Counted from the stretch's first letter, positions 1-12,566 are shown. The stretch is DNA of 64,000 nt from Lingula anatina (GCF_001039355.2 NW_019775524.1:248001-312000), one strand, 5' to 3'. The notes: generated from the letters alone by a model not told the origin. Numbers and translations are program-made.

Positions 1-289
1 TAGTTAGAGCACAGAAGTTAATTACAAGAATGGCTATAGAGGTATCATTTAGGTGACTAGGAGTTCAATCAGTTTATTCAAGAAAAAATAAAAAATAAAA
101 TGCTTAAAATTACCTACCAAACAGAAACCTTGCTTCAGCAACCACCTAAAATACAACATTTGTTAAAAAGGGATAAACAGCTGTAATTGCACAGAATGTA
201 TAGTACCAGTGGGTGTTTAATATTAACAGGCATAGTTAGGTGTTAAGCAATAGTCTTTACCAGATAGTTCACTTTGAAGTTTGAAAGCA

Positions 290-419
290 AGCCTGTAGCC
301 AGCAATTTCAAAAGGGGGTTCTTTTTCTGAAAAAGTGGGCATCTTACAATAAAACTTTTGTGTCCCTAGATCAAATTTTACCCATAACGAACCCCCCTCC
401 CCCCTGGCTATGGGCCTGG
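290..419. repeat. Short dispersed element with imperfect terminal inverted repeats
   Basis: The segment starts with GCCTGTAGCCAGC and ends with CCTGGCTATGGGCCTG, which are imperfect inverted repeats. A related copy lies at 23823-23990 with the same inner words (TCTGAAAAAGTG, CTAGATCAAATTTTA). Two copies with matching ends suggest a non-autonomous DNA transposon or MITE. No coding capacity is seen. Confidence 0.6.
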
Positions 420-740
420 AAAGAATATGGCAACATGCTAGTGCTGAAACTGCTGTCTGTAAGATAAAATGTAGTAGAGAATATAAAAAAACCAAAAATA
501 GCACATTCACCCTCAAAGTGTCAATATGACATAAGAAAAATGTAATGAACATACCTTTTCTCCAATTAAAGACAAATAATGCCTCTGAACATTACAATTG
601 ACATGATAATGGATCACAATACTGGTACATGTATTATATATACCAACCAGTTTTATATCAAGTTGTTTTTCAGTTTTTTGCAAAGAAAGTATAGAACCTA
701 AAAGTGTCTTGCCTTACACATTACTCAGACAACAGAAGTA

Positions 741-1001
741 CAGTGGCGAATTTAGCGAAGTGTCAGGGAGGTCCTGACCCCCCCCCCTCCCTTCTGAAAA
801 ACACACACACACACACGCACACTATAATGGTCCCCTCTTGAAATTAGAATTTTGACTTGATGAATCATAGTTATAAACCGTACCAAATGGCACTCTCAAA
901 TTCCAAAATTTTTCAGGGAACTTCATGGGGCCCCAAACCTCACGCCAAGAGGAGGGGGGGTGGTGGCTTTGCATCCGTAAATAATCCTGGATCTGCCCCT
1001 G
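741..1001. repeat. MITE-like element, GGCGAATTTA / GGATCTGCCCCTG ends
   Basis: The left end CAGTGGCGAATTTA is an imperfect inverted repeat of the right end TGGATCTGCCCCTG. The interior holds a C-rich run and an (AC)n tract at 799-822. The ends resemble those of the element at 27043-27209, so both probably belong to one non-autonomous family. A second small palindromic unit, CATGGGCGTCC to CAGATGCCCATG, follows at 1009-1085. Confidence 0.5.
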
Positions 1002-1678
1002 GAAGTATACATGGGCGTCCCCAGAAAATTTTCCAGGAAGGGTCAAAGTCATTGACCCCATTGACCCCCCCATGCAGATGCCCATGGAAGTATATGTACA
1101 TACCAGTAAATTTCCATGCTCAGACACTGCAAGGTGTTTATTTTAACATGCACTGATTGCACGGTCTTTCTCAGCCCTTATCAGGAGACCCTGCCTTGGT
1201 CACATTCACTGCCTATAGTCACCGCAAAGTCCTTGGACTGAATGCAGCTTTACATGATCCATTATTCAGTTCAACTCTTTGATGTGACATGAAGGTACGT
1301 GGTCCTGTCCCATTATAACAACACGCCGACAATAATCAGGATACTTTGTACAGGTGACAATCGCCCCATATTTAGACCCCGATACTCCCTATGAAGCCTA
1401 ACCTGCCTAACGTGTACTACATGTAGTCGCTGAGTGTTCATGTGGGACCATTCATTTGAAGGACAGGACTACACGTACGTCACCAACTGTTCCTATCACA
1501 TTGAAGTCCCTGAAGAAAGCGAATATGCCAAAAGCTTGGGCGTGTTTAAACATATACATTGTAGTTTTAGCGGATATAAAAGTTACCCAAGGTTGCGTCC
1601 TCGCTTACGGTACCCTGAACTACTTACCTCAGTTCCTGTCACTGAAAACGTGCAGACTTTCAGCTTGGTGCAACTTAC

Positions 1679-1813
1679 CTTGACAGCTAGAAGTAGCTTT
1701 ACTCTCTTATTGTCATTGATAACTGAATCGATTGCCTCAACCAGTGGAACGTTAAGGTCTTTGCTGCTGACAGAAATGTCGAGCAGATAGATACAGCCTT
1801 GCTGCACTGCCAT
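1679..1813 (-). CDS. Probable first coding exon of an unrecognised gene
   Basis: An ATG at 1813 opens 45 codons in phase 0 ending at a strong donor (AAG|GTAAGT). The frame stays open for 17 more codons to a second strong in-frame donor (GAG|GTAAGT, exon end 1628), so two alternative exon ends are possible. The peptide begins MAVQQGCIYLLDIS and reads as a hydrophobic strand followed by a charged helix. I do not recognise the family. Downstream exons would lie to the left, between 1 and 1600 or beyond the window; I could not identify them. Evidence is the paired donors and codon-like composition only. Confidence 0.4.
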
Positions 1814-3024
1814 AGTTGCGGAAAATCGTGTCAAAGGTTATTTCCGTCGACAGAGGTCAATGTGACATCACTGCGATCTCACAAGTTTTTTATTTCCTCT
1901 GCACTATGGCAACGGTGTGCCAATACCGATCATAAAAGAAACGTAGTAAGCATAGTATTTAATTGAAACTACATTCCTATTTCTTATTCGTACATTAAAA
2001 CTGCACGTAGGCCTATGATACCTACACATGTAGGCTATATATATTCTGCATATTTCCCTCATAAAATACTTTAATTCATTTATTGATACCCCCCCCCCCC
2101 AAAAAAAAAAAATCCTGCATAGAAAATGTTTTACTTTCTTTGTAAATACATCTAAAATTCATCCGTAAAATACAATATACGCCTTGATTATTTCATAGAC
2201 GTGAACTATACAGTCTATCGAGGGCCCAAATTTGATTTTTTTTTTTTTTACGTCAAGTAAAATCAAAACCAACAATTATTAAGTATTCAAGCTTCGTGTC
2301 ATGAACTAATATTTTCATGGTAGCAAATAACTCATTAAAGGAGAGCATCACTTTCTGGTGGACTAAAATGATAATTTTCATTCATTTGCAGTCATCTTTT
2401 GCGCATTTTTATCACTGCAGAAAAGTGGCGATGATCAAATAGTCATAACTGGTGTTCCTGTTGTTTTACAAAGGTATGGTACGGTCTCTCTATATATATA
2501 TATCAAAGATTTTTCATATTTTTTTTGAAAGAATATATACCTGCATAACATTGTAATATGTATTACATAAAATTGCTGGTCCTGGATAGAACGTGTTACA
2601 TGTACTAGTAAACATAAGTGACATCCAGTTGATTGCTTCCTCCTTCTCTCGTCAAATCCTATTGATAAGAATGCACAGACAATGACTGCACGCAAATAAG
2701 TAAAAATTATCATGAGTCACTTTCCTCCTTCACTTAAAAAATGAAATGTGTCATTAATGAAAAAAATCAGTTTATTGCTTATTAAACAAGCACTTTTTTC
2801 ACTTTAAACTCTTTATACAAGGTGCAAAGGAAATCATGATTGTCCTGTTCAACATAAGCTGAATTTCTATAAGATACATAGTGATTATTTAGAATTTTTC
2901 ACTATTTACCACAGAGTGACTATCCTGCCACTCAAGGACATGTGTAGAAAACTTAAAGAAATTATAATGATGAACATCCTTGTGTAATACATTTGCTGTA
3001 ATGTACCCCAAAAATGCCCATTTA

Positions 3025-3088
<64 letters not shown>

Positions 3089-4053
3089 TGTTCAAAGAAA
3101 AATAATTATCACATGTTGAAAAAAAAAAGATAAAATGCCTATTTGTTCATCTTACAGTTGATAACATTTCTTACAAAATAGGAATGAGAACTACTACTCA
3201 TTTTGCAAAAAATCAGGTAGACAAATACTCCATGTACAAAAAAAGTTACAACATAAACTACCTTTTATCAGGCAAATAAAATAGCAGGCATCCAATTATA
3301 TTTATAATTTGATACTCAAAAGTACTTAGACACCCAACAGTAATCAAGTGGCAGTGTATTTCACTACTCCTGCTTACAGTGCCATTATACACATGCAAGA
3401 GCATGATGGTATTGAAAACAAAATCAATATCCAATATACATATAAAATATACATCACGTACCTATATTTTGAAAAGCAAGGTTATATTCATAATAGAAAG
3501 AGGTGTGGGGGCACCGTTCTCTGAGACTCTTTGTGCAATTGGAATACAAGAGTCAAAATAAATCCCCTTTTATAAATCTATTTATAATCTTTAAAATATA
3601 CATCTTTACCTTGGGTATACTGATATTTAGTGAAATAAAAATCATTGGATAAATAAAAAAAATCAATATTTAACTCTTCATAATGTTCATATTATTGTAA
3701 TACTCAACTTTTTCATTTAAAATGCACCTGTTAAGATGTGACAAACTCTGATTCCAGTATTGTGATACCATTACGGACAGCCACACAATAAAAGCCAATT
3801 AAGCAAAAAGTGACTGATATTAGTCCCTTGTATAAATTGGCACTGGCCTTTGTAGTTAAGAAACAAGTACACTTGGAATTAACTTATGACCACAAAGAGC
3901 TCAAAACCCTGCACAATGTTCTTGATGGCTATTGGTAAGCTGAAGATAAATTATCACGAGACAATATTATATAGAACTTCTTCCTATGCAGGAAATCAAA
4001 GAAGTGCAAACAGTTCTGATACAAATATTTCTACAATAAAAGTACACGTTTTA
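1814..4053. other. Non-coding stretch with simple repeats
   Basis: No gene is seen. It holds a C-run then A-run at 2089-2112 and an (AT)n tract at 3027-3084 of about 58 bases. The right part, just left of 4054, presumably includes the MOSMO 3' untranslated region, but I could not place its polyadenylation site. Confidence 0.6.
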
Positions 4054-5365
4054 TCAAAATCTAGGTAAACATACTTTTCCAGCAAACAGTTCTGATATCA
4101 CAGTTATCCATAAAGCTAATACAAAGAATATGTATGAGATTCCAACTTGGAAATTGTTTGGAAGGTGGAAAGCCTTTCCTCCAACCTGAGCCATATCAAA
4201 GGCCACTGGGAATATTATTGCAGCATTGCAGAAAAGTAACACTGAAAAACAAGTAAAAATTCATGACAGCATTCCACATCTTGTGCAGAGACCAACGTTA
4301 AACAACTCTTAGGTTCCATTTATATTTAAATTAATATGCATGTTTCAACTTTTAAAAACTGTTACCTATAAAATGTCCAATCTCACAATAGTTCATCTTT
4401 AGTGAGTTTTCTTACTTTGATAAGAATTATTTAAAAACATTATAATCAACAGGTGAGCTTACTATATTTTAAGTTGAATTTTAAAATATTACAAAGAAAA
4501 ATAAGTAGAAAAGAGATTGGTTGCATGCAATTACTTATCAGCACAAAAAATGAGAGGCAAAATCTTGAGATGTAAGCTTAGTGAAAATAGAATTTAAAAA
4601 ACAAGAAAAAAAGCAAAAAACCTTATGTAAACCAACATAACATATATCAAACCACTTACTTCCAACAAATCCGAGCCATCGTGCAACTTTAATTACTGCC
4701 TCTTTCCAGTAGGAGACAGCATGTAGCACAACAGTGGCACTGACAAACAGTATACCCAAAACTATGAGGATGAATGTCAACACCCACTCAAACCTCAGCG
4801 GATGTGGTGTAAAACAGCGCATGTTATCATTTTCACTTTCATAGTACATCTCTATGCATGTCTGGAGTAGACCAATACTTGTATAACCTAGAATTCAGCA
4901 AAATGTATATGATATTATGACTTACTATGACTTCAGTTCTACTACAACTGTAATACTAGTATTCGTCCCCCCCCCCCCCCAACCTATTAGTCTGTTTTGA
5001 TTTTCAATGTCTTTTTTTCTGTCAGTGATGTTTCTGAGATAAAATTATTGAGTAAAACAGTGAAAATTAAAGGCTTATAGGTTGGGGGGGCACCTGATAC
5101 TAAAAATTAAAGTGCATATATATCTGATACAGATTATGTGGCAACTTTTAACTGCATCATTGCAATTATAATTTAGAAGAGGTTGTGGTTTATATGTTTG
5201 TGGGAATCACGAAGTGGGTGGAGAGTATTTGCAGAAAATATGAACGGTAAATTAAATACTACCTCCGACATCCGACACCAACCACATTGGCATTGACAAA
5301 CTCGCTATCGCAAATAGATCGGCTACCAGAAACAGAGCCCCGGATATAATGCTAAGTTTATCCAT
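4054..5365 (-). CDS. MOSMO: Modulator of Smoothened protein (MOSMO), complete, three exons
   Basis: MOSMO is a four-pass membrane protein that in vertebrates works with MEGF8-MGRN1 to lower surface Smoothened and damp Hedgehog signalling. Exons on the minus strand: 5263-5365 (starts MDKLSIISGALFLVADLFA), 4660-4887 and 4054-4241, joined by GT-AG introns, both phase 1, giving 172 residues; vertebrate MOSMO is about 167. Conserved landmarks are the N-terminal MDKL-IISG-LFL-AD-FAIAS block, FEWVLTFI at the second membrane segment, ARWLGF before the third, the LPNN motif and the C-terminal LFAGKVCLP. Four hydrophobic segments are visible. The first-exon start has no competing upstream ATG in frame. 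An orphan second copy of exon 1 lies at 7267-7369. Identification rests on full-length recalled similarity. Confidence 0.95.
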
Positions 5366-6035
5366 TATAATGCCGGTCCTGTCTTGCTGAATCCTGCTTT
5401 ATATCAGTCGGCTACATCCTTCGAATATATACGAAAAAGAGACCATAAATTGTGCCTGGCAATAAGTACCACTGTTTGTTTTGTTTTCCGCCATGACACT
5501 GCAATGTTTCCGGTGAAGATTGAATTGTGTTAGTAGTTCCATGAGCGCAATCAACCCTTTCTTGTCGTTCCTGGCAGTGGATGTTACTCGTTAGTTTCTC
5601 ACCAAAGGAGGTCTAACAATATACTTGATCTTTTCAATTCTATAGTTATTTTTGTGTGGATGTGGTGACATTTCCACTGCATTTGAAAACCTTTTGAATG
5701 ACATGGGCCCTAATGACGATTTTAGTACTATTGCCAGAACCCACTATAGGTAGCCTACAGAAGGCCTGTTCAGGCTATGCTTGCTTCAGTGCTCTTTCAA
5801 GTTTACAGAGTTGCAGACGAAATTTCTCTCTTCGTCTCAAGAAATATTCCATTACAGTGCGATGCACTCTAGAATTAAAAACAGTGATATTTGGATCAAA
5901 GTTTTAATACCATGTAGGGTAGCCTACCCTTTATGTAAAAACATACTCGTAGGCTAATTTTCTACCCCCACCTGCCAAAAACGACGACGACGACGACGAC
6001 AACAACAACAACAACAAAAAAAAAAAAACAACAAC

Positions 6036-6091
<56 letters not shown>

Positions 6092-6888
6092 TGATGATGA
6101 TAAGCAACAGACAATACAAATATGAAGTATAAAATGCAAGTAAAACTAAAAGAAAACAAAAATATATAAATAGATTTAGGCCTACTTAATTATAAATAAT
6201 TTATCAATTTTATCATGTTCATTAAAAAGTAATTAAAATTCTAGACAGAGAGTTATAATTTAAAATGATCTAGATTTACGTCTTTTATTTATTTTATAAA
6301 GTTTCCAAAGAGACCGAAAGCTTGAATGTGATGTTATGGATCTTCAAAGTTTCCAAAGCATTAAAATGGTATTAATTCATCAATGACGGATACAGGGTTT
6401 CCAGAAATAGAAGGGGACGTTGCAATATTTTTATAGTGATCCGCAGGTGATATCAACAAAATCAGTAAAACAACTGTCTGAACATTTTGATTGTGATTGC
6501 ACGGAGCCACGAGTCTCCTGTAAGTTAAATATAACTCATACATGTAACTTCACTACAGTAAAATGCACAATGATGGCAACATAATGGGAACACATCGTAT
6601 GGACCCTAGTTTTACACTCACGTTTCCAACGTAATAATTGCCAGTTTTTCTGTATACTACTCGAGCCAGGAGGCGTGTTTATCATTTAATCTGATTGCGG
6701 AGTTGGAGCTACCTTCGTAGAATGATTCCTAAGTTTGATGCGTTACTGTAATTATTTATACGATCTCTAATATTTATCATTTGAATTTATTTGTGAGATT
6801 AAAAAAAATAATAATAAATAAAAAAATAAAATAAAATAAAATTTAAAAAATCACTGTAAAAGTAGGGTAATTAAAATTATGGAATGGT
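5202..6888. repeat. Duplicated segment, copy 1 (MOSMO exon 1 and upstream DNA)
   Basis: This segment is repeated almost base for base at 7206-8738. Differences are scattered substitutions, an indel of about 100 bases (present near 5719-5810, absent near 7719) and microsatellite length. The copies meet across a single N at 7205, with about 315 bases of extra repeat DNA (6889-7204) at the end of copy 1. Confidence 0.9.
5980..6101. repeat. Compound trinucleotide microsatellite (ACG)n(AAC)n(AAT)n(ATG)n
   Basis: A run of ACG, AAC, AAT and ATG units of about 122 bases. It generates long spurious open frames of poly-Ile, poly-Tyr and poly-Leu on the minus strand. The counterpart in the duplicated segment (7891-7963) is only about 73 bases, a length difference typical of alleles. 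Confidence 0.95.
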
Positions 6889-7204
6889 AGGGGAGACCGG
6901 GGCTAGTTGGCCCAGTTAGACACTTTTGGCCTCGTAGAGCCAACTAGGAATGGGTTAGAGTAACAAAACCGGTTTCAAAGTAAGCCCCATGAACTAAGCT
7001 ACGTATACAACGTCATTATTTTTCAAATATAATGCCAGATGGCTCACAATTTGACAAAAGACGCAGTTGACATCAAGGGGGCCAACTTGCCCCGCCACGG
7101 GGCAAATTTATCAAATTGATTTTTTAGAGTCTATGATGAATAAATAGTTCAAATGAGGCAGATTTATTGAGGTTTCCGTACGTCACGTTGTAAGGGGGGG
7201 GGGG
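6889..7204. repeat. Probable dispersed repeat at a contig end
   Basis: This stretch has no counterpart after copy 2 of the duplicated segment. It opens with GGGGAGACCGGGGCTAGTTGG, and the middle has GGGGCCAACTTGCCCC, a partial inversion of the first words. It ends in a G-run at the single N. It looks like a mobile-element insertion in one haplotype, but the family is not recognised with certainty. Confidence 0.4.
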
Positions 7205-7205
7205 N
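7205..7205. other. Single-N contig junction
   Basis: One ambiguous base after a run of G separates the two copies of the duplicated MOSMO region. It looks like a scaffolding join of unknown or negative gap size. Confidence 0.7.
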
Positions 7206-8738
7206 GGAAATCACAAAGTGGGTGGAGAGTATTTGCAGAAAATATGAACGATAAATTAAATACTACCTCCGACATCCGACACCAACCACATTGGCATTGA
7301 CAAACTCGCTATCGCAAATAGATCGGCTACCAGAAACAGAGCCCCGGATATAATGCTAAGTTTATCCATTATAATGCCGGTCCTGTCTTGCTGAATCCTG
7401 CTTTATATCAGTCGGCTACATCCTTCGAAGTATATACGAAAAAGAGACCGTAAATTGTGCCTGGCAATAAGTACCACTGTTTGTTTTGTTTTCCGCCATG
7501 ACACTGCAATGTTTCCGGTGAAGATTGAATGTGTTAGTAGTTCCATGAGCGCAATCAACCCTTTCTTGTCGTTCCTGGTGGATGTTACTCGTTAGTTTCT
7601 CACCAAAGGAGGTCTAACAAAATACTTGATCTTTTCAATTCTATAGTTATTTTTGTGTGGATGTGGTGACATTTCCACTGCATTTGAAAACCTTTTGAAT
7701 GACATGGGCCCTAATGACAGAGTTGCAGACGAAATTTATCTCTTTGTCTCAAGAAATATTCCATTACAGTGCGATGCACTCTAGAATTAAAAACAGTGAT
7801 ATTTGGATCAAGGTTTTAATACCATGTAGGGTAGCCTACCCTTTATGTAAAAACATACTCGTAGGCTAATTTTCTACCCCCACCTGCCAAAAACGACGAC
7901 GACGACAACAACAACAACAAAAACAACAACAACAACAATAATAATAATAATAATGATGATGATAAGCAACAGACAATACAAATATAAAGTATAAAATGCA
8001 AGTAAAACTAAAAGAAAACAAAAATATATAAATAACTTTAGGCCTACTTAATTATAAATAATTTATCAATTTTATCATGTTCATTAAAAAGTAATTAAAA
8101 TTCTAGACAGAGAGTTATAATTTAAAATGATCTAGATTTACGTCTTTTATTTATTTTATAAAGTTTCCAAAGAGACCGAAAGCTTGAATGTGATGTTATG
8201 GATCTTCAAAGTTTCCAAAGCATTAAAATGGTATTAATTCATCAATGACGGATACAGGGTTTCCAGAAATAGAAGGGGACGTTGCAATATTTTTATAGTG
8301 ATCCGCAGGTGATATCAACAAAATCAGTAAAACAACTGTCTGAACATTTTGATTGTGATTGCACGGAGCCACGAGTCTCCTGTAAGTTAAATATAACTCA
8401 TAACTTCACTACAGTAAAATGCACAATGATGGCAACATAATGGGAACACATCGTATGGACCCTAGTTTAAACTCACGTTTCCAACGTAATAATTGCCAGT
8501 TTTTTCTGTATACTACTAGTACTCGAGCCAGGAGGCGTGTTTATCTGATTGCGGAGTTGGAGCTACCTTCGTAGAATGATTCCTAAGTTTGATGCGTTAC
8601 TGTAATTATTTATACGATCTCTAATATTTATCATTTGAATTTATTTGTGAGATTAAAAAAAAAATAAATAAATAAATAAAATAAAATAAAATTTAAAAAA
8701 TCACTGTAAAAGTAGGGTAATTAAAATTATGGAATAGT
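7206..8738. repeat. Duplicated segment, copy 2
   Basis: Second copy of 5202-6888. It continues into unique sequence at 8739, whereas copy 1 continues into the repeat at 6889. It contains the orphan MOSMO exon 1 and a shorter trinucleotide microsatellite at 7891-7963. Confidence 0.9.
7267..7369 (-). pseudogene. Orphan second copy of MOSMO exon 1
   Basis: This is the same 103-base exon as 5263-5365, with an intact ATG, the same 34-residue translation and the same GTAGTA donor. No second or third MOSMO exon accompanies it. It lies in the repeated segment that starts directly after the single N at 7205, so it is most likely an allelic assembly duplicate rather than a functional alternative promoter or exon. 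Confidence 0.8.
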
Positions 8739-9210
8739 AATAACGGGCGACGTAGTCTGTTTAAACCACTGACATGATTGCCCACTATAAGCTGTCAGTA
8801 GTTTCTAATCCAATCTTATCAAGAACGTCCCCCGCCGTGCTGGACAATAATGACCATGTCATATGTACCCCGGATACCTGTTGCATACATTCTACTGACA
8901 GCGGCCTTCACCTTGCGGCTACTGTGTGTACACATCAACATCTTAATATGAACGGAAGTGTCGCTGACTCAAGTCGCCATTATTGGCAGGTGTAAAACAA
9001 GCACACCTTTATGATATCTTCGACTCACCTGTAATTGTGTAATACCGATATGTACCTGGGGACTTATGGCAACATAACTTAAAACGAGCTAATTTGATAC
9101 AATTCTACACTGTATATCACAGGGATTGTGTCAACGCTGTAGGATCAGCAGGTGGTTTTGTAATTATCTCACCTGTTTGGGTTTAATATCCGAGATTCTT
9201 AGAGACAGCG
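8739..9210. other. Upstream region of the BRICHOS gene
   Basis: No coding signal is seen. It lies between the head-to-head MOSMO and BRICHOS gene starts and would hold the BRICHOS gene promoter and 5' untranslated region. I see no clear TATA box. Confidence 0.4.
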
Positions 9211-12200
9211 ATGGCGACTGGAGAAGTGACGGCTAATCCAGGAGATGTATTCCCGGTGTTGGCATATGAGGAGTCGGAGGATGATCAACAGATTAAGGCA
9301 TGTATCATAATCAAATGTGTTCATTCATTGTCTTGTAATACAAAAGTATAGTTCAACATACGTTTAATGTTACATGGTTTGTGGTTGATTGTTACACGGG
9401 TCAAATCCATTAAAAACCTTGAAGGCCTACGCGAAATGTACGTAGATTTACGAAACGAATCGCACTGGATTTTTTAAAACCCATACTGTTGCTTGTTAGT
9501 TTTGAATTAACAATCATTAATCGGAATGTTTTGTTGTTATTATTATTTTTCAGGTGGAACGTCTGCGGAAGGAGTTGAGCCTGGAGCCGCTGAGATGTGG
9601 CAAGTGCCCGCAATGCAGTCGTGCAGTGATAGCATTTACCGTGGCTGCCGTTGTGGCATTGTTACTGGCACTTGTACTGGGCATAGTGCTCAGTTTAAAA
9701 GGGATGATGCACTTAAAAGTAATAGATGTATAAACCATAATCAGTAATAAATCATTTTCCCCATTTTTTTAAAAAAAATATTATAATGGAGAATGTTGGC
9801 ATTTTCCTTTATTTTGTGTTTTCTTTTACAATTTTTTTACTGTTCATTTCTCTGTGGCGTCCCCTTTCCATTTCATAATTAATTTTTGACAGGCATGTAT
9901 GTAACTGGTGAGAAATAAAATATTTTAAATAGGGTAATCCTATGTATAATTATATCCCTGCATCATGGTTCATATCTTAGTTCAAATAGGCCAAGTTACC
10001 CTTGCTGTAGATCATATAATATTATGCTTATTATATTAAAATATTGATTTTTTGTTTGATACAGATGTAGTTATTTTTGATAGGATAAAATATTCTTTTT
10101 TAAGTTTTTATAATATAGATTGCTGTCTATTTTAGAACTACAATTTGAAGATGGAGGACTATGGTGTTCTGCATTTAGAGAATGTCCAGATAAGAGGGAA
10201 TATAGTGGAATTCCATACCCCTGCTCATAGTGGACTGGACACCACCGACACATGGCATGATTTTGAAACTGTAAGTAAAAAATTCTCTTTTTGCTGACAA
10301 TCATAACTTTATGTGAAATATAATAGGTCAAATGGCACTGTTCGAATTGTTGTAAAACATCAGTATGAGCTAACTATCATGAACATCACTGATATGCCTG
10401 ATGTTGTACTGGCCGGACAGTTATATTAGAGAAAAGGGTTGGGGGTGCAGGCTGCATTTAAAAAAATGCTTTTCTCCTGCTGGAGAGTTTTTTAAAAGAA
10501 AAGTTTATAATTGAAGGAATTTTGAAATATTGTAGCGGTTTTTGAGTCTAAAGGTAGCGTGCTAATAAAAGTTCAATCCCAAGAAACAGAGTTCTTTTTA
10601 TCAATAAACAGTTTTATTTAAATCCAACGAAGTTTGTAAGGAGGCAATAAAAAGTTCAATGTGTCCAGATATAATTTAAATGATAATGATGAAGAGTTTA
10701 ATATAAATGCATAATCCAGGGTGCTACTAGGTAAAGTCANNNNNNNNNNNNNNNNNNNNNNNNNNNNNNNNNNNNNNNNNNNNNNNNNNNNNNNNNNNNN
10801 NNNNNNNNNNNNNNNNNNNNNNNNNNNNNNNNNNNNNNNNNNNNNNNNNNNNNNNNNNNNNNNNNNNNNNNNNNNNNNNNNNNNNNNNNNNNNNNNNNNN
10901 NNNNNNNNNNNNNNNNNNNNNNNNNNNNNNNNNNNNNNNNNNNNNNNNNNNNNNNNNNNNNNNNNNNNNNNNNNNNNNNNNNNNNNNNNNNNNNNNNNNN
11001 NNNNNNNNNNNNNNNNNNNNNNNNNNNNNNNNNNNNNNNNNNNNNNNNNNNNNNNNNNNNNNNNNNNNNNNNNNNNNNNNNNNNNNNNNNNNNNNNNNNN
11101 NNNNNNNNNNNNNNNNNNNNNNNNNNNNNNNNNNNNNNNNNNNNNNNNNNNNNNNNNNNNNNNNNNNNNNNNNNNNNNNNNNNNNNNNNNNNNNNNNNNN
11201 NNNNNNNNNNNNNNNNNNNNNNNNNNNNNNNNNNNNNNNNNNNNNNNNNNNNNNNNNNNNNNNNNNNNNNNNNNNNNNNNNNNNNNNNNNNNNNNNNNNN
11301 NNNNNNNNNNNNNNNNNNNNNNNNNNNNNNNNNNNNNNNNNNNNNNNNNNNNNNNNNNNNNNNNNNNNNNNNNNNNNNNNNNNNNNNNNNNNNNNNNNNN
11401 NNNNNNNNNNNNNNNNNNNNGGTGGGGGGTGGGGGGGGTGCAGTCTGCTCTACATGCTACCACTGCTTTTGTTATTATTGAAATCACTAATAAGTAATAA
11501 TAAAATAAAATGTCTTCTATTATTATTTCAGCACTGGACAGGAATAATGGATCAGACGAATTCCATTTGTTTTATAAAGGCATTAAATAGAACAGCTTTC
11601 CTTCATCTGGACCTGCTTGAGGAAGTACTGGAAAAAACTAAAGTGGGTATTTATTGTACAAGTATCAGTATGCAAATACCACAGTATGGTGGTTTTAATT
11701 GAGTCATCTAATACAATAACTAATAAATAGTAATAATGAATATTATTATTATTTTTTTGTTTAACATGTTTTTAATTTTGCAGGATACAGAAGTAATTTT
11801 GTCTTCCCCTGTTGAAAATGATAACTGGATAGCTAGACCCTTGACAATGTTAGAGAGACGAGGATTGAGCCTAGACATTCTTCATGAATGTGTAGCACGT
11901 GGCATGCCTCTTCTTCATTTAGTGCAGAACGAAACTGCATCAGGTAAAACAATTTATTTGCCTAATTGATTTGACAGTGATGTTATTGAATGATTTATAA
12001 AAGCCAGATTCCAAAATTTTGGCAACACTGCATGCATCTTTTTTCATTGATTTTTCCCCTGCTGTCAATTTGCTTTGTGCAATTTAAAAAAATGGTTGCA
12101 AAGCTGGGCCTTCCCCAGTGCATAAATTATTTAATAGTTTTTTCAATTTGGCAGGTAGAAATAATTTGTCATTATATACAGACACTGAAAGTGTTATTCT

Positions 12201-12566
12201 TATTATCTGTCTGTTCATGTTGTTACTGTTCAACACATTTGTTTATCCCAAAACTGCCAAATCATATTTATTTACAATGTGTCCTTGTTTTTTTTTAAAA
12301 TTCTGATCACTAATATTTGATTAACCAAAAAATTTGAATTTTAATGAAAAAGAATTTCACGTCAAAGTCTTTGCACCCAATGTAAACAGCTTCAGCCATT
12401 GCAATTTAAAAAATTCTATTCCATTCCATTATTTCTTTTGCCAGGTTGCCAGCATGCCTGTGTTCCACGCTTTGCTTTGGAGAGAAACACCACCAGTCCT
12501 TCTGGTTTCACTCTCAAAATGGTATCCAAAGACTGTATAAGCTATAGCTCCAACTGCCAAACATGA
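9211..12566 (+). CDS. Type II membrane protein with BRICHOS domain, six exons
   Basis: Exons: 9211-9297, 9554-9718, 10136-10270, 11532-11642, 11784-11943 and 12445-12566, total 259 residues. The layout is that of the ITM2/chondromodulin superfamily: cytoplasmic N-terminus, a CGKCPQC cluster at 44-50, one membrane helix at about 53-77, a linker, then a BRICHOS domain at about 126-217. The domain shows the family Asp (DFET), the two conserved cysteines (C142 in SICFIKALN, C202 in ILHEC) and the typical spacing. A C-terminal tail has four cysteines (221, 225, 250, 257). BRICHOS domains chaperone their own precursor in the secretory pathway and are often released by proteolysis. The N gap (10740-11420) falls in intron 3; the protein reads through smoothly (WHDFET then HWTGIMD), so no exon seems lost. 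Intron 1 uses a GC donor (AAG|GCATGT). The exact subfamily is unknown. Confidence 0.88.
10740..11420. other. Assembly gap of 681 N
   Basis: Unknown bases within intron 3 of the BRICHOS gene, followed on the right by a G-rich run (11421-11440). Open frames running through the Ns are not meaningful. Confidence 0.98.

Noticed and set aside
223-552. 109-codon minus-strand frame near the left end
   Set aside because: Its C-terminal half is the dispersed repeat at 290-419; no conserved protein is seen.
5931-6159. Overlapping minus-strand frames of poly-Ile, poly-Leu and poly-Tyr
   Set aside because: They are produced by the trinucleotide microsatellite, not genes.
10618-11497. Long open frames on both strands through the large gap
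   Set aside because: They exist only because Ns contain no stops.
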